Shown in pieces: positions 1 to 6,360 of a stretch of 11,729 bases of DNA. Below the pieces are notes generated by a model, which saw only the letters and a program-made list of their open reading frames with translations, did no database searches and was not told the DNA's origin. Numbering within the stretch: the stretch's first letter is position 1; the number at the start of each line of letters is the position of its first letter. Source of the stretch: an uncultured Oscillospiraceae bacterium (lineage in GTDB: Bacteria > Bacillota_A > Clostridia > Oscillospirales > Oscillospiraceae); assembly GCA_944387745.1 (NCBI GenBank), contig CALXGD010000104.1, positions 1 to 11,729 on the forward strand, given 5' to 3'. Both the position numbers and the translations under genes were made by a program.

Positions 1-1
1 G

Positions 2-301
2 GCCTACCACCACATCACCGTCATGGGCAAGGAGGACGCCCCCTGCGACCACAAGTACGACGTCACCGGCGCCCTGTGCGAGAACAGCGACAAGTTTGCC
101 ATCGACCGGATGCTGCCGGAGGTCGAGATCGGCGACCTGCTGGTGATCCACGACACCGGGGCCCACGGCCACGCCATGGGCTACCAGTACAACGGCCGCC
201 TCCGCTCCGCCGAGGTGCTCCTGTGTGAGGACGGCTCCACTCGCCTGATCCGCCGGGCCGAGACCCCGGAGGACTACTTCGCGACCGCCATTTGGGAGTA
301 A
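2..301 (+). CDS. lysA: Diaminopimelate decarboxylase, C-terminal part (5' end outside window)
   Basis: This is the last 99 codons of a PLP-dependent decarboxylase that converts meso-diaminopimelate to L-lysine in the cytoplasm, the final step of lysine synthesis. The reading frame is open from base 2 and ends with TAA at 299-301. Visible signatures are CENSDKF near codons 26-32, which corresponds to the CESxD segment whose Cys contributes to the partner subunit's active site, and HDTGAHGHAMGYQYN near codons 49-63, which corresponds to the region whose Tyr contacts PLP in fold-III decarboxylases. The HDTGAHG form is typical of the clostridial DAP decarboxylase branch. An ATG lies at 23-25, but the protein similarity extends upstream of it to the window edge, so it is not the start. 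The N-terminal barrel with the PLP lysine is not visible. A GC-rich hairpin follows the stop within 15 nt. Confidence 0.9.
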   Translation, partial: AYHHITVMGKEDAPCDHKYDVTGALCENSDKFAIDRMLPEVEIGDLLVIHDTGAHGHAMGYQYNGRLRSAEVLLCEDGSTRLIRRAETPEDYFATAIWE

Positions 302-311
302 ACCAGGGGAG

Positions 312-333
312 GGGCGGCCCCATAGGGCCGCCC
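312..333 (+). terminator. Hairpin after lysA, probable terminator
   Basis: GGGCGGCCC (312-320) and GGGCCGCCC (325-333) form a perfect 9-bp GC stem with a 4-nt loop, 10 nt after the lysA stop. The following sequence is C-rich, with only short T runs at about 351-360, so the U-tract is poor. Termination here is probable but may be inefficient. Confidence 0.55.
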
Positions 334-372
334 GCCCCCCTCCGGTCCCCTTTAGTCTTTGGCGATTTCCCC

Positions 373-459
373 CCCTGACAGGGAAAACCATTTTTCCGTC
401 AAGGGAAAGACAAGTAGGGGAGGAGGTTTTCAAGCTCCGCCCCGCAAAATTGCCCCTAC
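373..459. repeat. Two intergenic inverted repeats between lysA and lrgA
   Basis: Two hairpins lie side by side in a gap of about 190 nt. The first pairs CCCT-GAC (373-379) and GGAAAA (382-387) with TTTTCC-GTC (392-400) and AGGG (402-405). The second is bounded by GTAGGGG (414-420) and CCCCTAC (453-459), with an inner GGAG/CTCC pairing (422-425 with 435-438). Short palindromes containing GTAGGGGC recur between genes in Oscillospiraceae genomes as I know them, so this may be one copy of such a family. A single window cannot show that. I found no convincing sigma-70 promoter for lrgA in this gap. Confidence 0.4.
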
Positions 460-493
460 AGGGCGTCAGATAGAGTAAGGAGAGATTCACTAC

Positions 494-862
494 ATGAATA
501 TTATGGGCGAGCTGGCCCTTATTTTCGGCATTTGTCTGGTGGGAGGGGGCGTGGCGGCGCTCCTTCCCGTGGCGTTTCCGGCTAGTGTCATCAGTATGGT
601 GCTACTGATGACGCTTCTGTTATTGGGCGTGATAAAGGATCGGCAGATCAAAGGAGTATCCCAGGTCCTGGTAGGTAACATGGCCTTTTTCTTCCTGCCG
701 TCTCTGGTGGGACTGCTGGAACATGTGGAGCTGTTGAAAAGTCGGGCCCTCCCACTGGTGCTGATTGCGGCAATTACAACGCCCGTCGTGTATGTTTCAA
801 CAGCCTGGACGGTGCAGCTGCTGATGCGCCGAGGGCGGAAGGGAGGAAATCGGGATGCTTGA
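494..862 (+). CDS. lrgA: LrgA/CidA family holin-like membrane protein
   Basis: The 122-residue hydrophobic protein has about four transmembrane segments. It matches the LrgA/CidA family by FPASVISMVLLM at residues 28-39 (the family's P-x-S-V-I-G-M-x-L-L stretch) and by MAFFFLPSLVGLL at 63-75 (the family's F-x-P-x-x-V-G-x-x stretch). The length is typical. Family members work with LrgB-type partners in the membrane. They were first described as holin/antiholin-like modulators of murein hydrolase activity, and more recently tied to export or import of small organic acids such as pyruvate or glycolate. The start has an AAGGAGA ribosome binding site at 478-484, 9 nt before the ATG. The last eight bases overlap lrgB, so the two are translationally coupled. 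Whether it is functionally a CidA or an LrgA cannot be decided from sequence. Confidence 0.85.
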   Translation: MNIMGELALIFGICLVGGGVAALLPVAFPASVISMVLLMTLLLLGVIKDRQIKGVSQVLVGNMAFFFLPSLVGLLEHVELLKSRALPLVLIAAITTPVVYVSTAWTVQLLMRRGRKGGNRDA

Positions 863-1535
863 CGCTATTTTGAATTCTCCCCTCTTTGGTTTGTTTTTGT
901 CCGCTGCCGCCTGGTGCGCAGGGACCTGGGTCCAAAAAAAGACGGGGTGGATGATTTGCAACCCACTGGTTGTGTCAGGGCTCCTGGTCATCGGAATCCT
1001 GGCGGTGTTCCATATTCCCCTCCCATGTTATAACGAGGGGGCCGGTATTATTCAAATGATGCTGGGACCGGTGACAGCAGTTCTGGCCTTGAACATATAT
1101 TATCAGCGCGGCGCCTTGAAGGAGTATTTTCTCCCTGTACTGGCGGGCTGCTTTGTAGGAACTTTGGCCAGTCTGGGGAGCGTTTTGGCCCTATGTCAGC
1201 TTTTTCAGCTGGAGGATTCGCTGCTTGCGTCGCTCCTTCCCAAAAGCGTGACCACCGCGATTGCTCTGGGAATTGCAGAGAGTCAGGGGGGAATTCAAGG
1301 GATCGCCGCTGCTGCTGTAATCATCTCCGGCGTGGTGGGTGCTGTGTTTGCTCCCCTGTTTGCAAAGGTGTTTTTTGTGAAAAATCCTGTTGCAGAGGGA
1401 CTTGCAATTGGGGCATGCAGCCATGCTCTTGGCACTACAAAGGCCATGGAGCTGGGTGAGGTCCAGGGGGCTATGAGCTCCATCGCTATCTGCGTGTGCG
1501 GGATCATTACCTCGCTGCTGGCTCTGTTTTTATAA
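855..1535 (+). CDS. lrgB: LrgB/CidB family membrane protein
   Basis: The 226-residue polytopic membrane protein is of normal family length. Signatures are NPL at 36-38, PKSVTTAIA at 129-137 and a C-terminal SHALGTTKA at 189-197, all hallmarks of the LrgB/CidB/plant PLGG1 family. PLGG1 is a chloroplast glycolate/glycerate translocator, and bacterial LrgAB has been linked to pyruvate uptake, so a small-carboxylate transport role is reasonable by family. The substrate here is unknown. The ATG sits inside the end of lrgA (overlap 855-862), preceded by GGGAGGAAA at 841-849, which supports this start. Third codon positions look less GC-biased than in the GH3 and arginine genes of this window, a possible hint of separate origin. 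No regulator gene (LytTR or LysR type) is visible next to it. Confidence 0.9.
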   Translation: MLDAILNSPLFGLFLSAAAWCAGTWVQKKTGWMICNPLVVSGLLVIGILAVFHIPLPCYNEGAGIIQMMLGPVTAVLALNIYYQRGALKEYFLPVLAGCFVGTLASLGSVLALCQLFQLEDSLLASLLPKSVTTAIALGIAESQGGIQGIAAAAVIISGVVGAVFAPLFAKVFFVKNPVAEGLAIGACSHALGTTKAMELGEVQGAMSSIAICVCGIITSLLALFL

Positions 1536-1554
1536 TTGCATACAATTTGTATAA

Positions 1555-1841
1555 GAAGAGAACGCAGAGGAGCCGTACTACTGCAGCCGCATGGGGAAAG
1601 TCTGGCAAAGCGCCTATTATGTTATGCGTATCGGCTTGGAGGAGATGCAGCCCTCCTTTCCGGTCCCGCACCTGGAGATGGAGGCGTTGAGCCAGATTTT
1701 TACCCAGCTGCGGCTGGATCATCCGAAGGTGTTCTATGTCGCAGACTTTTCCGTCGGACATATCTGGTCGCTGTCAGCATGGAATTTGTTTCCCGGCGTC
1801 TCTTTCGCAGGGGGCGTTCCAGGCGCATAGGCGGGCAATAG
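1555..1841 (+). pseudogene. Frameshifted fragment of a transglutaminase-like domain protein
   Basis: One frame reads from after a stop at 1552-1554 through 1591-1830 and contains YYVMRIGLEEM, SFPVP and LDHPKVFYVADFS. This pattern (aromatic-rich start, conserved SFPVP, then LDHPxxFY) resembles the region N-terminal to the transglutaminase-like core in many clostridial proteins. Similarity then stops in that frame but resumes in the +2-shifted frame around 1776-1820, where SMEFVSRRLF resembles the SxEFVPxYLF that normally follows. This implies a frameshift near 1755-1775. The second frame closes at 1839-1841. No catalytic Cys/His/Asp core is present and no good ribosome binding site precedes the first ATG. 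I read it as a decayed remnant. The family assignment is from memory of the motif, so it is moderate. Confidence 0.5.
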
Positions 1842-2031
1842 CAGCGCGGACTGCAAAGCTGATCTAGTCGGCCCAGGGGATGGGAAAGCGGGGGCGGGAA
1901 AAGAGCCGTTTCCGATCAGCAACGGAAGTTTCGGTCCTCAATTTTGTATTCTTTTGCTTTGCAGGGTACGGAAACAGTTGGAAAAATAGAGGCCTGGAGA
2001 AAAAGAAATTGGGGGAAATTAAAAAAAGCTC

Positions 2032-2059
2032 TTGACGAAAGAAAAAAATCTGGTATAAT
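2032..2059 (+). promoter_or_regulatory. Extended -10 sigma-70 promoter for tRNA-Ser
   Basis: TTGACG (2032-2037) and a perfect TATAAT (2054-2059) are separated by 16 nt, with TGG directly before the -10 giving an extended -10. The predicted start is near 2066, leaving a leader of about 34 nt. That leader contains GCTGTC/GACAGC (2067-2072 with 2086-2091), which could form a pre-tRNA hairpin. Confidence 0.8.
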
Positions 2060-2099
2060 AATCTTCGCTGTCACGAGTGATCAGGGACAGCAGCCCTCT

Positions 2100-2191
2100 G
2101 GAGAGATGGCTGAGCTGGTCGAAGGCGCACGATTGGAAATCGTGTAACGGCTAATACCCGTTCGAGGGTTCGAATCCCTCTCTCTCCGCCA
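2100..2191 (+). tRNA. tRNA-Ser (anticodon GGA)
   Basis: The cloverleaf is complete. The acceptor stem GGAGAGA (2100-2106) pairs with TCTCTCC (2181-2187), followed by the discriminator G and an encoded CCA (2189-2191). The anticodon stem CACGA/TCGTG (2128-2132 with 2140-2144) carries loop TTGGAAA with anticodon GGA at 2135-2137, which reads UCC and UCU. The long variable arm AACGG/CCGTT (2146-2150 with 2158-2162) is the serine-type class II arm. The T arm is GAGGG-TTCGAAT-CCCTC (2164-2180). The gene has its own promoter and terminator and is monocistronic. Confidence 0.97.
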
Positions 2192-2194
2192 AAA

Positions 2195-2229
2195 AACCCT
2201 TGTAATCCATTGAGATTGCAAGGGTTTTT
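2195..2229 (+). terminator. Intrinsic terminator of tRNA-Ser
   Basis: AACCCTTGTAATC (2195-2207) pairs with GATTGCAAGGGTT (2214-2226) with one G-T wobble and a 6-nt loop, running into a TTTTT tract (2225-2229). It starts 4 nt after the tRNA CCA end. Confidence 0.93.
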
Positions 2230-2450
2230 ACTTTGCTTAGGTTGCCAATTTCATTAAGTGGTTCCTGGGTTCAAATTTTTCTTGCTGTTCCCGCCCTCTG
2301 CGGGCCGCAGACGTACAAAAAATTGATACTGCTCAGAGATGGAAAAATTCAAAAATAGATTTAGGGCATCGATCCCTGAGAAGAGTCATTGGAGCAGAAA
2401 CGGAAAAGCTAAGCTTGTGAAAGAGATGGGCAGAAATGTCCCAAAATTGT
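2230..2450. other. Gap without gene between tRNA-Ser terminator and MATE terminator
   Basis: This stretch is more AT-rich than the surrounding genes and has no ORF with a ribosome binding site. The only structure I see is a T-loop-like string GGGTTCAAAT at 2267-2276 that is not part of a foldable tRNA. I see no attachment-site duplication of the tRNA-Ser 3' end and no riboswitch-like pattern. Confidence 0.5.
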
Positions 2451-2483
2451 ACTCCCCGAAGCGGACACGCCGCTTCGGGGAGT
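2451..2483 (-). terminator. Intrinsic terminator of the MATE gene
   Basis: A perfect 14-bp stem, 2451-2464 with 2470-2483, encloses a 5-nt loop. It begins 4 nt beyond the MATE stop codon on the minus strand. On that strand the stem is followed by ACAATTTT, a modest U-tract. The stem is strong enough to protect the transcript 3' end. Confidence 0.85.
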
Positions 2484-2487
2484 AATG

Positions 2488-3894
2488 TTATGACCTGACG
2501 GTCGCATGCTTTCCTTCAGCCGCTACGTGGGAGTTGGCCTGAACAAGTGCAAAAGCCTTCTTGCGGGCATAGAGGAAAACCAAAATATGTACCGCGCCGG
2601 TGACAATCCAGGAGATAGGGTAGGAGATGTACAGATTTTCCGGAGTGCGGTCCATCTGGAAGATGGTAAAGATCCATACGATCCGCAGGCCGCAGGCGCC
2701 CACCAGAGAGACGATCATGGGAATGATGGAATATCCAAGTCCCCGCAGGCTGCCCACCATGGTGTCCATGATGCCGCACAGGGCGTAGGTGCGGGCGATG
2801 TAGCCCAGGCGGATAATGCCCTGCTGAATGACTGCCTCATCGGAGTTGTAGATGCCCACCAGAGGGTGGCCAAAGAAGTAGGCCAGGTTGCCCAGCACCA
2901 GGCCGGTGAGGATGGCAAAGCCCTGACAGTACAGAAGGGTTTTGTCCACCCGCTTACATTCCCCGGCTCCGTAGTTCTGGCCGGTGAAGGTGAGGTTGGT
3001 CTGGTAGAATGCGTTCATAGCCTGGTAGACAAAGTTTTCGATATTGTTGGAGGCGGCGGAGCCGGCAATGACTGTGGACCCGAAGGAGTTGATAGAGGAT
3101 TGAATGAGCACGTTGGACAGGGAGAACACGATGCCCTGGAAGCCGGCCGGCAGGCCGATGGCCATAATATGACTCAAAATGATCTTATCCACGCACAGCT
3201 TTTTCAGGTCCAGACGCAGAGGGCCTTCCTCCTTTGTGAGGCAGCGCAGCACCAAACCGGCAGAGATGTACTGAGAGATGGCGGTGGCGGTGGCGACACC
3301 GGCCACATCCATATTGAGTACCAGGACGGTGAACAGGTTTAAGATCACATTTACAATTCCCGCAATGATCAGGTAGTAGAGCGGACGTCTGGTGTCCCCC
3401 TGGGCCCGAAGGATGGCTGCTCCGAAGTTATAGGCCAGGGTAGCGGGCATCCCCAAGAAGTAGATGCGCAGGTAGATGGTGGATAGACCGATCACATCCT
3501 CTGGGGAGGACATCCAGACCAGCAGCTGGCGGGCCATCACGAAACCAAAGACTCCAAGCGCCACACCGCAGATCAAGGAGATGAAGATCGAGGTATGGAC
3601 AGCGCGGCTGACGATTTTAAACCGCTGTGCCCCCAGATTTCGGGCCACGATCACATTGGTGCCCACAGACATGCCCACAAACAGGGCGATCAGAAGATTG
3701 ATGAGGGAGGTGGTGGAGCCGACGGCGGCCAGAGATTCCTTGCCGGAGAACTGGCCCACCACAATGACGTCGGCGGCGTTGAACAGGAGCTGAAGGATAC
3801 TGGAGGCCATCAGAGGGATGGCGAACAGGAGGATCTTATCAGCCAGGGAACCGTGACACATGTCCAGCTGGTGGTGGGCATTGGTGCGGAACAT
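2488..3894 (-). CDS. MATE family multidrug/sodium antiporter
   Basis: The protein has 468 residues from the ATG at 3894 and about 12 transmembrane helices in two MatE repeats (roughly residues 15-175 and 240-400). Signatures include the N-terminal LADKILLFAIPLMASSILQLL, the NAADVIVVGQFSG segment of helix 1 and the GTNVIVARNLGA segment, all typical of clostridial MATE proteins that export cationic drugs or metabolites in exchange for Na+ or H+. The substrate cannot be predicted. The start is ambiguous. A TTG at 3903 adds three residues and sits about 3 nt after AAAGGA (minus strand), too close, whereas the ATG at 3894 has a spacing of about 12 nt. I prefer the ATG. It is monocistronic: a terminator follows, and the antiporter terminator lies upstream. 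Long plus-strand ORFs across it are antisense shadows. Confidence 0.92.
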   Translation of the reverse strand: MFRTNAHHQLDMCHGSLADKILLFAIPLMASSILQLLFNAADVIVVGQFSGKESLAAVGSTTSLINLLIALFVGMSVGTNVIVARNLGAQRFKIVSRAVHTSIFISLICGVALGVFGFVMARQLLVWMSSPEDVIGLSTIYLRIYFLGMPATLAYNFGAAILRAQGDTRRPLYYLIIAGIVNVILNLFTVLVLNMDVAGVATATAISQYISAGLVLRCLTKEEGPLRLDLKKLCVDKIILSHIMAIGLPAGFQGIVFSLSNVLIQSSINSFGSTVIAGSAASNNIENFVYQAMNAFYQTNLTFTGQNYGAGECKRVDKTLLYCQGFAILTGLVLGNLAYFFGHPLVGIYNSDEAVIQQGIIRLGYIARTYALCGIMDTMVGSLRGLGYSIIPMIVSLVGACGLRIVWIFTIFQMDRTPENLYISYPISWIVTGAVHILVFLYARKKAFALVQANSHVAAEGKHATVRS

Positions 3895-3996
3895 ACGCTT
3901 CAATCATCCTTTCTGAGCGGTGGGGCGCCCCTTCCCTGCGGGCTGGGCGGGGAACAGGGCTTTACAAGAAATTTACATACAGAAAAGCAATACCTA

Positions 3997-4025
3997 ATGA
4001 TACAACAAGAACCTCTATTTCGCAA
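3997..4025 (-). promoter_or_regulatory. Possible sigma-70 promoter for the MATE gene
   Basis: Read on the minus strand, TTGCGA (4020-4025) and TATCAT (3997-4002) are separated by 17 nt in an AT-rich island between the antiporter terminator and the MATE start. Each box keeps four or five of six consensus bases. The predicted leader is about 95-100 nt. This is the best candidate in the gap, but it is unverified. Confidence 0.45.
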
Positions 4026-4081
4026 CTGTAAAAATGCAGAAAAAAACGTGCAAAATAGACGCATATTGCACAAAAATTCCC

Positions 4082-4110
4082 TCTGAAGCCCGGCGAGGAG
4101 GGGCTTCAGA
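4082..4110 (-). terminator. Intrinsic terminator of the antiporter gene
   Basis: TCTGAAGCCC (4082-4091) pairs with GGGCTTCAGA (4101-4110) around a 9-nt loop. On the minus strand the stem is followed after a few bases by AATTTTTG. It lies 15 nt beyond the antiporter stop and separates it from the MATE gene. Confidence 0.8.
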
Positions 4111-4125
4111 AGGAATTTAGATTTT

Positions 4126-5736
4126 TTATCCAGACTGGGAGGGGACAGACGACTGGGCCAGGACCAGCACATCTCCCCGCTGCAGGGTGGTGCCTCCGCT
4201 GGGAATGATGGTCTGCCCCCCTCGGCGGACCATGACGATGAGGGAGCCGGAGCGGGTGGGGATTTGCCGCAGGGAGCGGCCCAGCCACTTGTGGCCACGT
4301 TCAATGATCACCTCATGGAGAGAGAGGTTCTCTCGGTCCTCAAAGGACTTAGCGGCCAGTACCATCAGATCTCCCGGAAGGAGGACGGTGCCACCATGGG
4401 GGACGATGGCCTCCCCCCGGCGTGACACCATGACCACCAGCAGGTCTGCGGGCAGGGAGAGCTCCTGGAGTGCTCTGCCGCTCCAGGGGTGGCCGGATTT
4501 CACGGGGATCTTGATAAAGCTGATGTCGCTCTCCTCCTGGTAGTCGTTGAAGGTCTTGTTGATGTCGGCGGTCTGGTCGATCATAGAGAGCTTGGCTGAC
4601 ACCAGCGGCAGCAGGGAGCCCTGAAAGGAGATAGACAGCAGCACGATGCAAAACACCAGATTAAAGAGGTTATAGCGCATCTCCACGCCCTCCAGCACCG
4701 CCAAAATTGCAAACACAATGGAGGCGACGCCCCTCAGTCCAGCCCAGGACACCACGCCGATCTGTCCCAGGGATGGGCGGAAGGGAAGCAGCAGCACCGA
4801 CACGACAGCAGGCCTGGCCAAAAAGGTGAGAAAGCCCATGATAGCTAGGGCGGGGAGCAGGACGGCGGGCAGCTCCACCGGGGTGACCAGCAGGCCCAAG
4901 AGGAAGAAGATCAGCACCTGGGCTACATCGGTGACCACGTCAAAGAAATGGACTAGATTGCGCTTCTGAGGCAGCTTGGTGCCGCCCATCCAGATGCCGC
5001 ACAGATAGGCACTCAAATACCCGTTGCCGCCGAGAACGGTGGGGATGGCATAGGAGAGGAGAACCACAGAAAAGACAAAGATGGTCTGGCTCTGCTCCGA
5101 GGGAAACATGCCCCGGCGCAGGCACCAGATGGACAGGCGGCCCAGGAGCAGTCCGGCAACGACGCCTACGGCGATCTGCTGTAGGAGCATTATGGGGAGC
5201 GCCACGGACTCCCCGCCCAGGATGGCCACTGCCGTGGTGGTGAGCATGTAGGAAATGGGGTCATTGGAGCCCGACTCGATCTCCAGGAGTGAGTCAGTGT
5301 GGTACTTCAGAGCCAGCTTTTTGGAGCGGAGGATGTTGAACACCGAGGCCGCGTCGGTGGAGGAGATGACAGAGCCGATGAGAAAGCTCTCGATCCAGGG
5401 AAGGGAGAGGGCGAAGTGGGCAAAGACCGCCACCGTCCCCGCGGTGCCCGCCACCCCCAGGGTGGAGAGAAGGACGGCTTGGGGGGCCACCGGCCGGGCG
5501 GCAGTCAGGTTTGTGCCGAAGCCACCATAAAACATGATGAAAATCAGGCTGATGGAGCAGATGATATTGGCCGCCTCATAGTTGTCGAAGGGGATCCGAA
5601 GAAGGCCGTTTTCCCCAAAACACATTCCCAGGGCAATAAAAATCAGCAGGGAGGGGACAGACAGTCGGTCTAGAAAACGCCCCATCAGGGTACACAGCAG
5701 AATAACGAACCCTGTCAGCAGCAAAGTCTCGTTCAT
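4126..5736 (-). CDS. CPA1-type K+(Na+)/H+ antiporter with two RCK_C domains
   Basis: The inner-membrane cation/proton antiporter has 536 residues. The membrane domain (about 1-385) carries SSTDAASVF at 125-133 and ESGSNDP at 154-160, the acidic ion-binding motifs of NhaP/CPA1 exchangers, and WAGLRGVAS at 331-339 with the conserved Arg. The cytoplasmic tail holds two tandem RCK_C (TrkA_C) repeats at about 406-465 and 475-530, each with a GxxxxxP-x-G-x-x-x-L-x-x-G-D core. NhaP2/CvrA relatives are K+/H+ antiporters, and RCK_C domains of Firmicute CpaA bind cyclic-di-AMP. The neighbouring darA makes the same ligand plausible here, by inference. The start at 5736 has a perfect AAAGGAGG 4 nt upstream. 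An upstream in-frame ATG at 5802 falls in a GC hairpin without a ribosome binding site and was rejected. The exact ion is not determinable. Confidence 0.9.
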   Translation of the reverse strand: MNETLLLTGFVILLCTLMGRFLDRLSVPSLLIFIALGMCFGENGLLRIPFDNYEAANIICSISLIFIMFYGGFGTNLTAARPVAPQAVLLSTLGVAGTAGTVAVFAHFALSLPWIESFLIGSVISSTDAASVFNILRSKKLALKYHTDSLLEIESGSNDPISYMLTTTAVAILGGESVALPIMLLQQIAVGVVAGLLLGRLSIWCLRRGMFPSEQSQTIFVFSVVLLSYAIPTVLGGNGYLSAYLCGIWMGGTKLPQKRNLVHFFDVVTDVAQVLIFFLLGLLVTPVELPAVLLPALAIMGFLTFLARPAVVSVLLLPFRPSLGQIGVVSWAGLRGVASIVFAILAVLEGVEMRYNLFNLVFCIVLLSISFQGSLLPLVSAKLSMIDQTADINKTFNDYQEESDISFIKIPVKSGHPWSGRALQELSLPADLLVVMVSRRGEAIVPHGGTVLLPGDLMVLAAKSFEDRENLSLHEVIIERGHKWLGRSLRQIPTRSGSLIVMVRRGGQTIIPSGGTTLQRGDVLVLAQSSVPSQSG

Positions 5737-5800
5737 AAGGCCTCCTTTTTTAATGAGAGTGATATGGGGCCCGCAGCCGCGGGAGTCGGGGGCGGGCAAC

Positions 5801-5840
5801 AAAAAATGATCCCGAAGAACAGAGTTGTCTCCGGGATCAC
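5801..5840 (-). terminator. Intrinsic terminator of the cyclic-di-AMP receptor gene
   Basis: TGATCCCG (5807-5814) pairs with CGGGATCA (5832-5839). On the minus strand the stem runs directly into TTTTTT (5801-5806). It begins about 20 nt after the darA stop. Because it lies between darA and the antiporter, the antiporter must use read-through or its own promoter. The 64-nt space that remains holds no convincing promoter. Confidence 0.88.
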
Positions 5841-5859
5841 ATGGTTAAGAAAACGGAGC

Positions 5860-6219
5860 TCAGAACTTTTCCAGGCGCTCCAGATCCAGGATGAACACTG
5901 TGACACCGCCGAACTCCATCCGCATGGGAATGGAGGGCATAGCGGCGGCGTACTGCCCGGCTGTTGGCATAGAGACGCTGGAGTAGACCGTCTGCTTGCG
6001 TTTGCCGGCGCAGCGCTTCAAGATGTCCAGGGCGGCCTGGAGGCGGGCCTCCTCCACGCCCAGCATAATGGTGATATTTTTCTTCTTCCAGAAGCCGCCG
6101 GTGGAGCTGAGCATGGTGACAAAGAACCCGTTCTGATTCAGCTCGCTCACTGTGGCGTCGTAATCGTCCTCCTGCACCACCGCCAGGATCAGCTTGTTGT
6201 GTATATTTGCAGTTTCCAT
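5860..6219 (-). CDS. darA: Cyclic-di-AMP receptor of the PstA/DarA (YaaQ) family
   Basis: The 119-residue cytoplasmic protein is PII-like and normally trimeric. It matches the family along its full length: NKLILAVVQEDD at 8-19, NGFFVTMLSSTGGFWKK at 30-46, a KNITIMLGVEE segment at 47-57 and the C-terminal GGVTVFILDLERLEKF at 104-119. The N-G-F-x-x-T/S-T-G-G-F block and the Asn at 48 correspond to the nucleotide-binding pocket of PstA/DarA. These proteins bind cyclic-di-AMP and are signal transducers; their downstream partners are mostly unknown. The start has AAAGGAGG 8 nt upstream. It stands alone between a possible promoter and its own terminator, on the same strand as a K+(Na+)/H+ antiporter with RCK_C domains. 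In Bacilli the gene usually sits near tmk and holB, so the neighbourhood differs here. Confidence 0.95.
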   Translation of the reverse strand: METANIHNKLILAVVQEDDYDATVSELNQNGFFVTMLSSTGGFWKKKNITIMLGVEEARLQAALDILKRCAGKRKQTVYSSVSMPTAGQYAAAMPSIPMRMEFGGVTVFILDLERLEKF

Positions 6220-6287
6220 GATTTCAGCCTCCTTTAATTGGGACGGAGTGGCCAGCGGCTTTTTCGGTGTCCGCCTCTACTATCTCT

Positions 6288-6315
6288 ATCATACACCATT
6301 TTCTTAAAAAAGGAA
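6288..6315 (-). promoter_or_regulatory. Possible promoter of darA
   Basis: On the minus strand a good -10 box, TATGAT (6288-6293), lies 69 nt upstream of the start codon. The -35 region 17 nt further up is T-rich (TTTCCT) and poor. No other candidate is better. The upstream small membrane protein gene has no clear terminator, so darA might also receive transcription from it. Confidence 0.35.
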
Positions 6316-6360
6316 AGCTGAAATAACGCAGAGAGGGAGAGAAACTTTGAAAAAGTCTGC

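Noticed and set aside
450..476. TTGCCC and TAGAGT as a promoter for lrgA
   Set aside because: The spacer is only 15 nt, both boxes are weak, and the predicted start would fall on the ribosome binding site.
1944..2147. 67-codon ORF running into the tRNA
   Set aside because: It covers the tRNA promoter and ends inside tRNA-Ser, with no ribosome binding site. The tRNA and promoter explain the region.
2267..2276. T-loop-like string GGGTTCAAAT, considered as a tRNA or attachment-site remnant
   Set aside because: Flanking bases cannot form a T stem or an acceptor stem, and there is no matching duplicate of the tRNA-Ser 3' end in the window.
2506..3342. Plus-strand ORF of 278 codons across the MATE gene
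   Set aside because: It is the antisense shadow of a clear MATE membrane protein. Its product is Gly/His/Gln/Asp-rich with no family pattern, and it has no ribosome binding site.
5737..5802. N-terminal extension of the antiporter from an ATG at 5802
   Set aside because: The extra 22 residues are not membrane-like, lie in a GC hairpin next to the darA terminator and lack a ribosome binding site. The ATG at 5736 has a perfect AAAGGAGG.
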